Positions 50,854 to 60,962 of a stretch of DNA of 64,000 nt are shown in pieces; position 1 is the first letter of the stretch, and each line of letters opens with the position of its first letter. Made by a program: the position numbers and the translations under genes. A model generated the notes under the pieces. The model ran no database searches, was not told where the DNA came from, and saw nothing but the letters and a program-made list of their open reading frames with translations. The DNA lies in NCBI GenBank assembly GCA_014872785.1, contig WKFJ01000025.1, positions 1 to 64,000 of the forward strand. Direction: 5' to 3'. The stretch comes from Alteromonadaceae bacterium (GTDB lineage Bacteria; Pseudomonadota; Gammaproteobacteria; Enterobacterales; Alteromonadaceae).

Positions 50854-51588
50854 CTATGTAACACCTTCTTCTACTTGCTCGCCGGTCATACCAAAGCGGC
50901 GTTGACGCTTATTGAAATCGACAATGGCCTGCTCAAACGCATCTTCGTTAAAATCCGGCCAAAGCGTCTGGGTGAAATAAAATTCTGCGTAAGCAGTATG
51001 CCATAGCAAAAAGTTGCTTATGCGACTCTCACCGCCAGTTCTAATCAACAAGTCTACTTCAGGAAGATCTGCCATAGTAAGGTTAGAACAGAATAACGCC
51101 TCGTCGAGATCATCGGCCGATTTGCCCTCTTCAACAAGCGTTCGCATTGCGTTCTTGGCAGCATTCACTATGTCCCACTTGCCGCCGTAATTCGCAGCGA
51201 TATTAAGTACTAGTGATTGGTTATCTTTGGTGTGAGCTTCAGCTTTCCTGATCTTTTCGACAAGCTTAGGGTCGAATCTGCTTAAGTCGCCGATAACTCT
51301 CAACTGCACATCATTTTTATGCAGTTTTTTCACTTCACTGCCAAGGACTAGCGCAAAGAGCTCCATTAACGCTTTGACTTCCTCAGCTGGGCGCAACCAG
51401 TTTTCACTACTAAAGGCAAACAAAGTCAGCGCTTCGATACCGTTTTTGCGACAATAACTTACGGAAGAACGTACAGAATGCACGCCAGCACGGTGACCAA
51501 ATGTTCTGAGCTTGCCTTTTTGCTTTGCCCAGCGGCCATTACCATCCATGATAATGGCAACATGTTTAGGAAAATGCTTTTCGCTCAT
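50854..51588 (-). CDS. uppS: Undecaprenyl diphosphate synthase
   Basis: A 244-residue cis-prenyltransferase that makes the C55 carrier lipid for peptidoglycan and O-antigen. The P-loop-like motif HVAIIMDGNGRWAKQKG carries the catalytic Asp. Further conserved parts are FSSENWLRP and the C-terminal DLLIRTGGESRISNFLLW. The length is near that of E. coli UppS (253). The stop is TAG, followed after one base by the cdsA GTG. Confidence 0.97.
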   Translation of the reverse strand: MSEKHFPKHVAIIMDGNGRWAKQKGKLRTFGHRAGVHSVRSSVSYCRKNGIEALTLFAFSSENWLRPAEEVKALMELFALVLGSEVKKLHKNDVQLRVIGDLSRFDPKLVEKIRKAEAHTKDNQSLVLNIAANYGGKWDIVNAAKNAMRTLVEEGKSADDLDEALFCSNLTMADLPEVDLLIRTGGESRISNFLLWHTAYAEFYFTQTLWPDFNEDAFEQAIVDFNKRQRRFGMTGEQVEEGVT

Positions 51589-51599
51589 AAAGCTGTTGC

Positions 51600-52157
51600 T
51601 TAAATTTCCATTAATTCAGCTTCTTTAGCGGACAATAACTCATCCACCTGCTTGATGAATTTGTCGGTAATTTTTTGGATATCTTCTTCGCCCTTACGCG
51701 CTTCATCTTCAGATAACTCTTTTTCTTTAAGCAACTCTTTGATATCGCTGTTGGCGTCTCTACGAATATTGCGAACGCTTACGCGTCCTTGTTCAGCTTC
51801 ACCGCGAACAACACGAATAAGGTCTTTACGACGCTCTTCTGTAAGTGGCGGTAGTGGGATACGGATAGTGGTACCGGCGCTAATCGGGTTCAATCCAAGA
51901 TCGGATTGCATGATTGCCTTTTCAACGGCTTGGATTGAGCTTTTGTCAAATACGGTAAGTGCGAGCGTTCTAGAGTCCTCAGCAATTACGTTAGCTAACT
52001 GCTTAAGTGGCGTCGGCGCGCCGTAATAGGGAACGTTAATGTTGTCTAAAAGACTAGGGTGCGCACGCCCCGTACGAATTTTACTGAAGTTCGCTTTAAG
52101 TGCTGCGATACTTTTTTCCATGCGCTCCTGCGCATCTGCATTTATTTCATCAATCAT
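51600..52157 (-). CDS. frr: Ribosome recycling factor
   Basis: A 185-residue protein, exactly the E. coli length. With EF-G it splits post-termination ribosomes. The three-helix bundle and hinge are visible: [21 protein letters not shown] and [20 protein letters not shown] are near-invariant. It lies 17 bases after pyrH and 11 before uppS. ATG start. Confidence 0.98.
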   Translation of the reverse strand: MIDEINADAQERMEKSIAALKANFSKIRTGRAHPSLLDNINVPYYGAPTPLKQLANVIAEDSRTLALTVFDKSSIQAVEKAIMQSDLGLNPISAGTTIRIPLPPLTEERRKDLIRVVRGEAEQGRVSVRNIRRDANSDIKELLKEKELSEDEARKGEEDIQKITDKFIKQVDELLSAKEAELMEI

Positions 52158-52174
52158 TGCTTTTAGCCTTTTAA

Positions 52175-52903
52175 TTATTGATTGTCGATGAGTGTGCCTT
52201 CATCTTCACCCATGACTACCGCTTTTAGGCAGCCAGGTTTATTCATATTGAAAATTCGGATTGGAATATTGTGATCTCTCGCAAGCGTAAATGCGGCCAA
52301 ATCCATTACTTTTAATTCTTTGTCTAAAACTTCGGAATAATTGAGGTGCTTGTATAAGACTGCTTCTGGGTTTTTTGTAGGGTCTTCACTGTAGACACCG
52401 TCTACTTTGGTCGCCTTGATTACCGCGTCGGCCTCGATTTCTATGCCGCGTAAACACGCCGCGGAATCCGTCGTAAAAAATGGGTTACCCGTACCCGCAG
52501 AAAAGATGACGACTCTACCAGACTTAAGCATGCTAATCGCATCTGTCCAATTATAAGGGTCACACATACCGTGTAACGGAATGGCTGACATCAATCGAGC
52601 GTTTACAAAAGCTCTGTGTAGCGCATCGCGCATTGCCAAGCCGTTCATTACGGTTGCCAACATCCCCATGTGATCGCCGACAACTCGGTTCATACCCGCT
52701 TTAGCAAGGCCTTCGCCTCTGAACAAGTTGCCACCGCCAATCACAAGACCAACTTGTACGCCAAGCTCGACCAGTTCTTTGATTTCAGTCGCCATACGGT
52801 CTAGAACTTTAGGATCGATACCAAACCCTTCATCGCCCATTAGGGCTTCGCCACTCAGTTTAAGTAATATGCGTCGATATGCGTATTTAGGACTGATAGT
52901 CAT
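52175..52903 (-). CDS. pyrH: Uridylate kinase
   Basis: A bacterial UMP kinase of the amino-acid-kinase fold, 242 residues from the ATG at 52903 ([20 protein letters not shown]). An earlier in-frame start at 52954 would add 17 atypical residues. Conserved elements are [35 protein letters not shown] and DPTKNPEA. It phosphorylates UMP to UDP and is normally inhibited by UTP. A strong terminator lies upstream, so pyrH-frr and following genes start from their own promoter. Confidence 0.96.
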   Translation of the reverse strand: MTISPKYAYRRILLKLSGEALMGDEGFGIDPKVLDRMATEIKELVELGVQVGLVIGGGNLFRGEGLAKAGMNRVVGDHMGMLATVMNGLAMRDALHRAFVNARLMSAIPLHGMCDPYNWTDAISMLKSGRVVIFSAGTGNPFFTTDSAACLRGIEIEADAVIKATKVDGVYSEDPTKNPEAVLYKHLNYSEVLDKELKVMDLAAFTLARDHNIPIRIFNMNKPGCLKAVVMGEDEGTLIDNQ

Positions 52904-52995
52904 GGATTCAACTTTTCCTTTTAAGTCTTTTGCTGAACAGAGGTAGCTAATCACCTAGCTTTGCCTAATTTTAGGTCATTTGGCTTCGCGTAACT

Positions 52996-53020
52996 AAAAA
53001 AAAGCACCTCATAGAGGTGC
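52996..53020 (-). terminator. Intrinsic terminator after tsf
   Basis: On the minus strand a GCACCTC / GAGGTGC stem with a TAT loop is followed by eight T residues, about 50 bases past the tsf stop. It separates rpsB-tsf from pyrH. Confidence 0.93.
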
Positions 53021-53069
53021 CCGATAGTTTATATGACATTAGTCGTTGGCAAAAGAGCCAAAGCGCTAA

Positions 53070-53942
53070 TTATTTGCTTGCAGCTGCCATTTGAGCTTGT
53101 ACTTCTGCAGCAAAGTCTTCTTCTTTCTTCTCGATACCTTCACCAACTTCAAAACGGATGAAGTTGATTACGTCGGCATTGTTGCTCTTAAGCAATGCGC
53201 CTACGTTCATGCTTGGATCTTTAACGAAAGGCTGACCAGTTAGGCTGATTTCGCCAGTGAATTTCTTCATGCGACCCATAACCATTTTTTCAGCAATTTC
53301 AGCAGGCTTACCACTTTGCATTGCGATATCAACTTGGATAGCTTTTTCTTTTTCAACTACTTCAGCTGGCACATCTTCAGGCTTAACGAACTGAGGGCTG
53401 CTTGCTGCAACGTGCATTGCAACGTCTTTCGCAAGGTCTGCGTCGCCACCAGTAAGGATAGAAACAACACCAATTCTCGCACCGTGGATGTAAGAACCAA
53501 GGTTTTCACCTTCAACACTTACTACGCGACGGATGTTGATGTTTTCACCAATTTTAGCAACTAGTGTATCTCTCAAGTCAGATACTTTAGTTCCATCAAT
53601 TTCTGAATTGTTTAACGCGTCAACATCGTTAAGCTTGTTAGCTGCTGCTAGCTCAACAACTTTCTTACCAAAAGCTAGGAAGTTTTCGTCACGAGCTACG
53701 AAGTCAGTTTCGCAGTTAAGCTCAAGCATAGTAGCTACGCCGCCAGCGATAGATGTTAAAATAACACCTTCAGCAGCGATACGACCTGCTTTTTTAGCAG
53801 CTTTAGCCTGACCAGATTTGCGCATATTTTCGATTGCCGCTTCGATGTCACCATCAGTTGCTTGAAGCGCTTTTTTACAATCCAACATACCAGCGCCGGT
53901 ACGTTCACGAAGTTCTTTCACTTGGGCTGCAGTTACGGCCAT
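53070..53942 (-). CDS. tsf: Elongation factor Ts
   Basis: A 290-residue EF-Tu nucleotide-exchange factor (E. coli 283). The N-terminal UBA-like region is [19 protein letters not shown] and the core contains the [10 protein letters not shown] motif that contacts EF-Tu. It is the second gene of the rpsB-tsf operon. It is intact, unlike rpsB, and its expression depends on the same upstream promoter. Confidence 0.98.
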   Translation of the reverse strand: MAVTAAQVKELRERTGAGMLDCKKALQATDGDIEAAIENMRKSGQAKAAKKAGRIAAEGVILTSIAGGVATMLELNCETDFVARDENFLAFGKKVVELAAANKLNDVDALNNSEIDGTKVSDLRDTLVAKIGENINIRRVVSVEGENLGSYIHGARIGVVSILTGGDADLAKDVAMHVAASSPQFVKPEDVPAEVVEKEKAIQVDIAMQSGKPAEIAEKMVMGRMKKFTGEISLTGQPFVKDPSMNVGALLKSNNADVINFIRFEVGEGIEKKEEDFAAEVQAQMAAASK

Positions 53943-54049
53943 GTGTTTTTCCTCAAGAATAAAAAGTAATTAGTACTTATTAATGTATTAAAACACTAAT
54001 AATAAAATTCTCGACACGTTTTAAGACGCTGTCTCGTCTCTAAGAAACA

Positions 54050-54063
54050 GGGGCTTGCGCCCC
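54050..54063 (-). terminator. Possible rpsB-tsf attenuator hairpin
   Basis: A GGGGC-GCAA-GCCCC hairpin, followed by only a short TGTTT on the minus strand, lies in the 171-base rpsB-tsf spacer. The weak T-run suggests partial termination or an mRNA-stability element; a partial terminator occurs at this place in other gammaproteobacteria. Confidence 0.4.
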
Positions 54064-54113
54064 CGTCAATGTGCTTTACTACCACTCATTTGTGAATGGC
54101 AGATGAAACAGAC

Positions 54114-54842
54114 TTATTCCGCTTCTACGAAATCGTCGTTTTCAGCTTGTACTTCGATGTTTTGCTCACGACCTTCAAGGATCGCATCAGCAGCTGCATT
54201 CAAATACAATTGAACTGCACGGATTGCATCGTCATTACCTGGGATGATGAAATCAATACCATCAGGGTCAGTGTTGGTATCAACAACTGAAACTACTGGG
54301 ATACCCAAGCTACGCGCTTCAGCAATAGCAATGTGTTCGTGGTTTGCATCAATAACAAACAAGCAATCTGGTAGACCGCCCATGTCTTTGATACCGCCCA
54401 AGCTGCTTTCTAACTTTTCCATTTCGCGAGTTAGCATCAACACTTCTTTTTTGGTCAGCTTGTCGAAAGTACCGTCTTGCGACTGTTGCTCAAGATCTTT
54501 AAGACGCTTGATTGACTGACGAACTGTTTTCCAGTTAGTTAACATACCGCCTAACCAGCGCTTGTTAACCTAGTACTGGTCACACTTTTGAGCAGCTTCT
54601 TTAACTGCTTCGCCAGCAGCACGCTTAGTACCAACGAAAAGGATTTTACCTTTTTTAGAAGAAACACCTGAAAGATGAGACAGAGCGCTTTGGAACAAAG
54701 GAACTGTTTTTTCAAGGTTGATGATGTGAACCTTATTACGAGCGCCGAAGATGAACGGCTTCATTTTAGGGTTCCAGTAACGAGTTTGGTGACCGAAGTG
54801 TACACCAGCTTGTAGCATGTCACGCATTGACACGTTTGCCAT
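54114..54842 (-). CDS. rpsB: 30S ribosomal protein S2, interrupted by an in-frame TAG
   Basis: The frame encodes the whole of ribosomal protein S2 (242 codons plus stop; E. coli 241), an essential small-subunit protein. It begins with [20 protein letters not shown], and [16 protein letters not shown] and [13 protein letters not shown] are well conserved. Codon 91 is TAG (54570-54572), between AQKCDQY and [11 protein letters not shown], where relatives have an aromatic residue (E. coli CDQFFVNHRW). Frame and flanks are perfect, so a single-base change (for example TAC to TAG) explains it. Both halves otherwise look under purifying selection. An error, a suppressed mutation or a second rpsB copy elsewhere are the options. 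AGAGG site before the ATG. Confidence 0.93.
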
Positions 54843-55177
54843 AATAATACCTCTGTATTGGGGTTAAGCCTCCATATATCCCAATTTTCGATCTTGGCAA
54901 TTGGCTATTGCTAAAACACCCCGAAAATCGTGTCGATATATGTGTGTTGTTAATAAAATATTTACGCTAAATTAGCCAAGGGAATTCGCCCCTGTTTAAT
55001 TGCGCGCCGCTTTATACCACTAAACACATTAAATTACAAACAAACCTAGCTATTTTCAGTACATTAATGCCGTAAACATCGGATGTCGGCCTAGACTGTA
55101 TCCAGCGCTATACATCAATTCTTGGCTCGGCTAAAATGCGTGTCGAATATATGTTGAATGTTTAGGGAACTGGAAAT
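54843..55177. promoter_or_regulatory. Divergent rpsB/map regulatory region with rpsB leader hairpin
   Basis: This 335-base gap contains no gene. On the minus (rpsB) side the leader RNA can form a stem from CGATTTTCG (54930-54922) and CGAAAATTG (54890-54882), about 40 bases before the start codon. Position and pairing fit an S2-responsive rpsB leader, as known in gammaproteobacteria. On the plus side TAAAAT at 55132-55137 is a candidate -10 for map, without a clear -35. The remainder is AT-rich and featureless to me. Confidence 0.45.
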
Positions 55178-55972
55178 TTGACCATTACCATCAAAACCGC
55201 TGAAGAAATCGAAAAAATGCGCGTAGCCGGCAAGCTCGCCTCAGAAGTCCTGCAAATGATTGGCGAGCACGTCAAAAAAGGTGTAACAACAGACGAGCTC
55301 AATACGCTGTGTCACAATTACATTGTTGATGTGCAAGACGCCATTCCGGCACCTCTGAACTACGGTAATCCGCCGTTTCCAAAATCTATATGTACGTCGG
55401 TAAATCACGTAATCTGTCATGGGATCCCATCAGATAAAAAGTTAAAAGACGGAGACATAGTCAATATAGACGTGACCGTCATCAAAGATGGTTATCACGG
55501 CGACACATCTAAGATGTTTGTCGTAGGTAAACCCAGTATTCTTGCGGAAAGATTGATTAACGTCACTCAGGAATGTCTTTATTTAGGCATAAAGCAAGTA
55601 AAACCAGGTGCACGTTTAGGTGATATTGGCCATGTCATTCAACAACACGCTGAAGGACACAATTATTCAATTGTGCGCGAGTACTGCGGACATGGCATAG
55701 GGGCGGTGTTTCATGAAGAGCCACAAATCGTTCACTATGGTACCCCTGGCACTGGCGAAATCTTGCGCGAAGGCATGTGCTTCACTATCGAACCCATGAT
55801 TAACGCGGGTAAACGTCACAGCAAGCTTTTACGTGATGACTGGACGGTGGTCACCAAAGATAGAAGCCTAAGTGCCCAGTGGGAGCACACACTTCTAGTC
55901 ACGGCGGATGGCTGCGAGATCCTGACTTTGCGTGACGACGAGAGTATGGAGCGAGTCATTAGTCACGCTTAA
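55178..55972 (+). CDS. map: Methionine aminopeptidase, type I
   Basis: A 264-residue enzyme, equal in length to E. coli Map. It removes N-terminal Met co-translationally. It begins MTITIKTAEEIEKMRVAGKLA from a TTG start at 55178 preceded by AGGGAAC; no better start exists upstream. Metal ligands appear in VNIDVTVIKDGYHGDTSK (two Asp), GHGIGAVFHEEP (His) and FTIEPMIN and WEHTLL (Glu). It is divergent from rpsB and followed by glnD, as in E. coli. Confidence 0.97.
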   Translation: MTITIKTAEEIEKMRVAGKLASEVLQMIGEHVKKGVTTDELNTLCHNYIVDVQDAIPAPLNYGNPPFPKSICTSVNHVICHGIPSDKKLKDGDIVNIDVTVIKDGYHGDTSKMFVVGKPSILAERLINVTQECLYLGIKQVKPGARLGDIGHVIQQHAEGHNYSIVREYCGHGIGAVFHEEPQIVHYGTPGTGEILREGMCFTIEPMINAGKRHSKLLRDDWTVVTKDRSLSAQWEHTLLVTADGCEILTLRDDESMERVISHA

Positions 55973-56030
55973 ATTGCCAATCGACATAAATTATTTACGA
56001 CGTTAATCATTACCCAACCTGGGAGTCACT

Positions 56031-58667
56031 ATGGCACTGCAAAGCTTGCTTAGTCAGATTAAGCTTCTCAATGATCTGTCTAACATAAACGCCTTCAAAG
56101 AATGCATTAAAAACAGCTATGACTGGTTGGATAATGAATTTGAAACCACCGATATTGCCTCTTTGGTCACAGGACGAGCAGCCTTTATTGACGCTCTGTT
56201 GCATCGAATTTGGCAACTACAAGAACTAAACCAGGTCAAACAGCTCGCGTTAGTTGCTGTTGGCGGTTATGGGCGTGGTCATTTGCAACCCTATTCTGAT
56301 GTCGACTTACTCATTCTTAGCAATAAAACCTTAGACAAGAAGCAACAAGAAAGCGTAACTCAGTTTATTACCTTACTGTGGGACATTGGTTTAGATATTG
56401 GCCAATCCGTTCGCACAATCAAAGAAACGGTTAAGCTCGCCAAAGAAGACGTAACTATCGCCACAAATCTTATCGAGTCACGCTGTCTAGCTGGCGATAA
56501 AGTATTATTTGAAGAACTACAAGACAAAATAAGACATAAGTCTTTTTGGCCAAGCAAAGATTTTTTCTTAGCCAAATTTAACGAGCAACAAGTTCGTCAT
56601 GCGAAATTCAATGATACGTCATATAACCTCGAACCCAATATTAAGGAAAATCCTGGATGTTTAAGAGACATTCAAAACATCGGTTGGGTAGCGAAAAAAC
56701 ACTTTAGCGTGTTAAAGGGTAAAGAGTTGGTTGACTCGGGTTATGTCACCCAAAACGAGCTCGATGAACTGATAGAATGCCGCATGTTTTTATGGCGTTT
56801 TCGCTTTGTGTTGCACTTAATTGCTGGGCGCAGTGAAAACCGCTTACTGTTTGATTACCAACCGCAGGTTGCTGAACGCTTGGGCTATGGCACGGAAGGA
56901 AAAGCTTCCGTCGAGAAAATGATGAAAGCGTTTTTTCGTGTTGTGCGCCGTATCAGCGAACTCAATGACATGCTACTTCAGCATTTCAGGCAAGATATCC
57001 TGTCCCCCAAGATTAAAGAAACCATAGAAGTAAATGATGATTTCCAGTTGTTGGATGGCCTGATTTATCCCAAACACGACGACGTATTTGCCGAACCAGA
57101 AAATATCCTGCAGTTTTTCCACGTTATCGCTGAACAACCAAAGGTAAAAGGGCTACATTCAGCCACGCTACGACTGCTTCGCAATGCACGACGGGTCTAC
57201 CAAGAACAAGATAAATATTTATGTGAGTTTCCAGCTTGCCGCGAGCAATTTGTTGCGCTGGTGAAAAAGCCTCACTTTTTTTATTTCGCATGGAACTTAA
57301 TGCACAAGCACGGGATCATGCAGGCCTACTTACCGCAGTGGGATCACATCGTTGGCATGATGCAATTTGACCTATTCCATGCATACACCGTAGATGAACA
57401 CACTCATCGCTTAATTAAAAACCTAGCGAATTACAGCAATCCAGACGAATCTACTTCGTTTCCGCGTTGCCGACGCATTGTGCAAAACCTCGACAAACCT
57501 GAACTGCTGTTTCTTGCTGGCATTTTCCATGATATCGCCAAAGGCAGAAATGGCGACCATTCGGTGTTAGGCGCAGAGGATGTAAAGGTTTTCTGTGAAC
57601 AGCACGGCTACTCTGAGTCAGACACTAAGTTGATTTCATGGCTAGTACAGCAACACTTGCTCATGTCGGTAGTCGCTCAAAGACGTGATATTTATGACCC
57701 TGAGGTTATCCAAGAGTTTGCCGGCGTCGTGCGCAACATCGAAAACCTCGAACATCTATATGCCCTTACCCTTGCCGACATTCGCGCTACCAACAGCAAT
57801 TTGTGGAATGATTGGAAATCATCATTGCTCAGAGAGTTATTTATGATGACTAGAAAGACGCTAGAAAATGGCCTTGAGTGCAAGGTGGATCTCGCGTCGC
57901 GTAAACAGGAGCATCAATCTCGGGCAAAAGAACTGTTGTGCGAGTCCGTTGACGCTGCCGAGGTGGAGGATGTCTGGCAAAACTTAAACGATGATTACTT
58001 TGTGCGTTTCAAGCCAGAGCAAATTGCTTGGCAGACTTCAGAAGTTATTACCCAAACCGCTACTCGTGATGAAGAATTGCATATTGCCTTGTCAGATACC
58101 ACAGCAAAAGCGGGCACAGAATTATTTATTTATGGGCAAGATCGTCCACGGCTTTTCGCACAAGTTGCATCTGTTTTAGACAGCCGTAACTGCTCTATTC
58201 AAGATGCGCAAATAATGAATACCAAAGATGGTTATATCTTTGATAGTTTTATTATTTTAGAACAAGACGGAAAAAGGATAAGCTCGCCGAGCCGTCTAAA
58301 GAGTTTGCAGCAGGCATTGAACAGCCAACTGCATCGACCAGGCGTAGAACATAAAAATAAAAGACGGATATCGAGACAATTGCGTCAACTGCCGGTGCCC
58401 ACTAAAGTGCGTTTCTTTGGCAGCCAAGCGGATATTACCATGATGGAGCTGGAAGCATTAGATGCTCCAGGACTCTTGGCCAAATTGGGACATGTTTTTG
58501 TAGAACAAGAACTGTCATTAAAAATGGCGAAAATCACCACCATCGGGGAAAGAGCTGAAGATTTGTTTATTCTCAGCACCAATGACGGCAATAGTTTGAG
58601 TTCAGAACAACAACTCGTACTCAAGAAGAAAATATCAGAAACATTAAACGAGGGGATGGAGGGCTAA
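56031..58667 (+). CDS. glnD: Bifunctional uridylyltransferase/uridylyl-removing enzyme GlnD
   Basis: An 878-residue nitrogen sensor (E. coli 890). It uridylylates PII proteins when glutamine is low and deuridylylates them when it is high. Domains in order: nucleotidyltransferase (GGYGRGHLQPYSDVDLLIL, about residues 78-96), a linker, an HD domain (FHDIAKGRNGDHS, about 500-512) and two C-terminal ACT domains (from about 700 and about 800). All key motifs look intact. GGGAG site before the ATG; dapD follows. Confidence 0.97.
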   Translation: MALQSLLSQIKLLNDLSNINAFKECIKNSYDWLDNEFETTDIASLVTGRAAFIDALLHRIWQLQELNQVKQLALVAVGGYGRGHLQPYSDVDLLILSNKTLDKKQQESVTQFITLLWDIGLDIGQSVRTIKETVKLAKEDVTIATNLIESRCLAGDKVLFEELQDKIRHKSFWPSKDFFLAKFNEQQVRHAKFNDTSYNLEPNIKENPGCLRDIQNIGWVAKKHFSVLKGKELVDSGYVTQNELDELIECRMFLWRFRFVLHLIAGRSENRLLFDYQPQVAERLGYGTEGKASVEKMMKAFFRVVRRISELNDMLLQHFRQDILSPKIKETIEVNDDFQLLDGLIYPKHDDVFAEPENILQFFHVIAEQPKVKGLHSATLRLLRNARRVYQEQDKYLCEFPACREQFVALVKKPHFFYFAWNLMHKHGIMQAYLPQWDHIVGMMQFDLFHAYTVDEHTHRLIKNLANYSNPDESTSFPRCRRIVQNLDKPELLFLAGIFHDIAKGRNGDHSVLGAEDVKVFCEQHGYSESDTKLISWLVQQHLLMSVVAQRRDIYDPEVIQEFAGVVRNIENLEHLYALTLADIRATNSNLWNDWKSSLLRELFMMTRKTLENGLECKVDLASRKQEHQSRAKELLCESVDAAEVEDVWQNLNDDYFVRFKPEQIAWQTSEVITQTATRDEELHIALSDTTAKAGTELFIYGQDRPRLFAQVASVLDSRNCSIQDAQIMNTKDGYIFDSFIILEQDGKRISSPSRLKSLQQALNSQLHRPGVEHKNKRRISRQLRQLPVPTKVRFFGSQADITMMELEALDAPGLLAKLGHVFVEQELSLKMAKITTIGERAEDLFILSTNDGNSLSSEQQLVLKKKISETLNEGMEG

Positions 58668-58718
58668 GCTACACCTTAGTACTCGAGACTCTCAACTATA
58701 CGGAGCTAAACAAAATCC

Positions 58719-59543
58719 ATGTCAGAATTGCAATCAATTATTGAAAATGCCTTTGAAAATCGCGCGTCGCTAACTCCAGAGACCGAAGACAAAGCAATTC
58801 TTGACGCTGTTCAGCAAGCTATCGCAATGTTAAACAGCGGAGAAGCCAGAGTAGCCGAAAAGATTGACGGTGAGTGGGTGGTTCATCAATGGCTTAAAAA
58901 GGCGGTTTTATTGTATTTCCGTTTACACAACAATGATGTTATTGAAGGCGCAGAAAGCAAATTCTACGACAAAGTGCCATTGAAATTCACTGATTACACT
59001 GCAGAGCAATTTCAAGCTGAAGGCATGCGTGTAGTGCCACCAGCAGCAGTTCGCACTGGAAGTTACATTGGTAAAAATGTCGTGTTAATGCCTTCATATG
59101 TCAATATCGGCGCTTATGTTGATGAAGGTACTATGGTAGATACATGGGCGACCGTTGGTTCATGTGCACAAATTGGTAAAAATGTGCATCTATCGGGCGG
59201 TGTAGGAATCGGTGGTGTTTTAGAGCCACTTCAAGCTAATCCAACCATTATCGAAGATAATTGTTTCATCGGTGCGCGCTCTGAAATTGTTGAGGGCGTT
59301 ATCGTTGAAGAAGGCGCCGTCATTTCTATGGGTGTTTATATCGGTCAAAGTACTCGTATTTATGACCGTGAAACCGGCGAGATTCACTATGGCAGAGTTC
59401 CAGCGGGTTCTGTAGTAGTTCCTGGTAACTTGCCTTCAAAAGACGGTAGCTACAGTCTTTACGCCGCTATTATTGTGAAAAAAGTAGACGCTCAAACTCG
59501 CTCAAAAGTAGGCATTAACGAATTACTTCGCGGTGCTGAATAA
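58719..59543 (+). CDS. dapD: Tetrahydrodipicolinate N-succinyltransferase
   Basis: A 274-residue hexapeptide-repeat enzyme, the same length as E. coli DapD. It succinylates tetrahydrodipicolinate in the lysine/diaminopimelate pathway. The motif [20 protein letters not shown] and the beta helix ([15 protein letters not shown]) are conserved; the C-terminus ends [15 protein letters not shown] lies 14 bases before the ATG. It is the last gene of map-glnD-dapD. Confidence 0.98.
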   Translation: MSELQSIIENAFENRASLTPETEDKAILDAVQQAIAMLNSGEARVAEKIDGEWVVHQWLKKAVLLYFRLHNNDVIEGAESKFYDKVPLKFTDYTAEQFQAEGMRVVPPAAVRTGSYIGKNVVLMPSYVNIGAYVDEGTMVDTWATVGSCAQIGKNVHLSGGVGIGGVLEPLQANPTIIEDNCFIGARSEIVEGVIVEEGAVISMGVYIGQSTRIYDRETGEIHYGRVPAGSVVVPGNLPSKDGSYSLYAAIIVKKVDAQTRSKVGINELLRGAE

Positions 59544-59562
59544 ACACTCGTTTTAGCAAACG

Positions 59563-59592
59563 AAAAAAAAGCGCCCAATGTCGCTTTTTTTT
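59563..59592. terminator. Bidirectional terminator between dapD and yqcA
   Basis: The run AAAAAAAAGCG, an 8-base loop and CGCTTTTTTTT form a stem with A and T tracts on both sides. It can terminate dapD on the plus strand and yqcA on the minus strand. It overlaps the yqcA stop by two bases. Confidence 0.78.
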
Positions 59593-60034
59593 AAAGCGTT
59601 GCAATATGCACTGCGACCCAGGGTAATACTTCTTCTTCAGGTTCGAAGGTTTCCATAGCATCAACAATAAACAAATCTGTAATAGGCTGCCCTTGCAGGT
59701 CACTGAGCAATTCAAACATGTTGCGACCGGCTCCTGCGAAAGAATCACCATAGCTACTATCGCCAAGCGCTACCACAGCAAACTGTCGACCTTCCATTGA
59801 AGGTTTCTGCTCCAAAAGATCTTGCGCAAAAAACTCAATATTCGGTGGAAAATCGCCTTGACCGGTTGTTGAGGTAATAACCAATACCTTGTCGGCACTC
59901 TTAAAGTCATCGATTGCTGGCTCTTCAAACAAAGTTACTTCATGCCCTGCTTCTACAAGCTTTTCTTCTACTTGTTCCGCAACATTCTGCGCGTTGCCAT
60001 ACACTGAACCAACGAAAATACTGATGTTTGCCAC
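59591..60034 (-). CDS. yqcA: Flavodoxin (YqcA-like)
   Basis: A 147-residue short-chain flavodoxin. The FMN phosphate loop is GSVYGNAQNVAE (about 9-20). The flavin-flanking segments are TSTTGQGDFPPN and ALGDSSYGDSFAGAG. It likely carries electrons in the cytoplasm; the partner is unknown, and MioC is a close relative. The GTG start overlaps the truC TAG stop (TAGTG), the truC-yqcA pairing found in E. coli, which favours yqcA over mioC. Confidence 0.9.
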   Translation of the reverse strand: MANISIFVGSVYGNAQNVAEQVEEKLVEAGHEVTLFEEPAIDDFKSADKVLVITSTTGQGDFPPNIEFFAQDLLEQKPSMEGRQFAVVALGDSSYGDSFAGAGRNMFELLSDLQGQPITDLFIVDAMETFEPEEEVLPWVAVHIATL

Positions 60035-60783
60035 TAATTACTCCAAATCGCGTTTATATCACTGTCAACCATTCCCCAGTTAGAGAGCAGTTGCTTAAAT
60101 CTTGTTTCAACTTTGCTTTCCACTACAATATCTTCTTGAGTTATTGGGTGAACGAAGCGCATTCTTTTTGCCGTTAACGCTAAGCCATTAAAAGCCATTT
60201 GCTCTCTGACAAAGCGATTGTGTTTGTTATCGCCGTAGTTTACATCACCAAGGATAGGATGTCTCAAGTGCGCCATGTGTCTGCGCAACTGATGTTTGCG
60301 CCCAGTATCGGGCTGCAACTGGACAATACTGTATCGTGCTGTGTTGTAGCGCCCCACAGCATATGGTAATTCAATGGTCGCCAGATTCGAAAAATGACTG
60401 ACCGCGGCTTGAGCGGGTTTATCTTGTCTGGCTTTTTTATCTACCATTTTATCGAGGGTTTCCTTCAATGGATAATCGACCGTGCCCTCGCCTTCCAAGT
60501 AACCTCGCACAATGGCGAGATAAGTCTTGTGGACTTGATTGTTTTCAAACAGTTTTCCGAACTGCTTCGCAACATTAGATGAGAGGCCGAATAACAATAC
60601 CCCCGAAGTCGCCTTGTCCAAACGATGTAATGGATAGACACGCTGACCTAATTGGTCGCGTAATATCTGCATCGCAAACTGGGTTTCATATTTGTCTATC
60701 AGACTTCTATGCACTAGCAAACCAGAAGGTTTAAAAACCGCTACGCAATGCTCATCCTGGTATAAAATGTCAAGTTCAACCAT
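60034..60783 (-). CDS. truC: tRNA pseudouridine(65) synthase TruC
   Basis: A 249-residue RluA-type pseudouridine synthase that modifies U65 of tRNA-Ile1 and tRNA-Asp. The catalytic motif is YPLHRLDKATSGVLLF with the active Asp in HRLD. Conserved downstream parts are TGRKHQLRRHMAHLRHPILGD. The ATG at 60783 (MVELDILYQDEHCVAVFKPS) fits the family; an earlier in-frame start at 60810 adds nine residues. Coupled to yqcA. Confidence 0.95.
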   Translation of the reverse strand: MVELDILYQDEHCVAVFKPSGLLVHRSLIDKYETQFAMQILRDQLGQRVYPLHRLDKATSGVLLFGLSSNVAKQFGKLFENNQVHKTYLAIVRGYLEGEGTVDYPLKETLDKMVDKKARQDKPAQAAVSHFSNLATIELPYAVGRYNTARYSIVQLQPDTGRKHQLRRHMAHLRHPILGDVNYGDNKHNRFVREQMAFNGLALTAKRMRFVHPITQEDIVVESKVETRFKQLLSNWGMVDSDINAIWSN

Positions 60784-60962
60784 CGAATTACTCCATGCCA
60801 GCAATAGCAATCAAAAAAAGGCATCACTACCCTTTTACGTTGATAAGTGTTGTTAAATGTTGAGTTAAGTTCGGTGACGTTGACGCAAAATGACTGTTAT
60901 AATCGCGTCCTTCGGCAATGCGATAGCGTTGCTGGTTGAATGATGAGCGTTAGAGAGAAAAT

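Noticed and set aside
54114-54842. TAG as a sense codon (recoding or pyrrolysine)
   Set aside because: TAG ends dxr, uppS, truC, the CHASE2 cyclase, HD-GYP and patatin genes in this window, and there are no pyl genes nearby.
54114-54842. Two separate genes in place of rpsB
   Set aside because: Both pieces are in the same frame, are separated only by one stop codon, and together match one S2 protein end to end.
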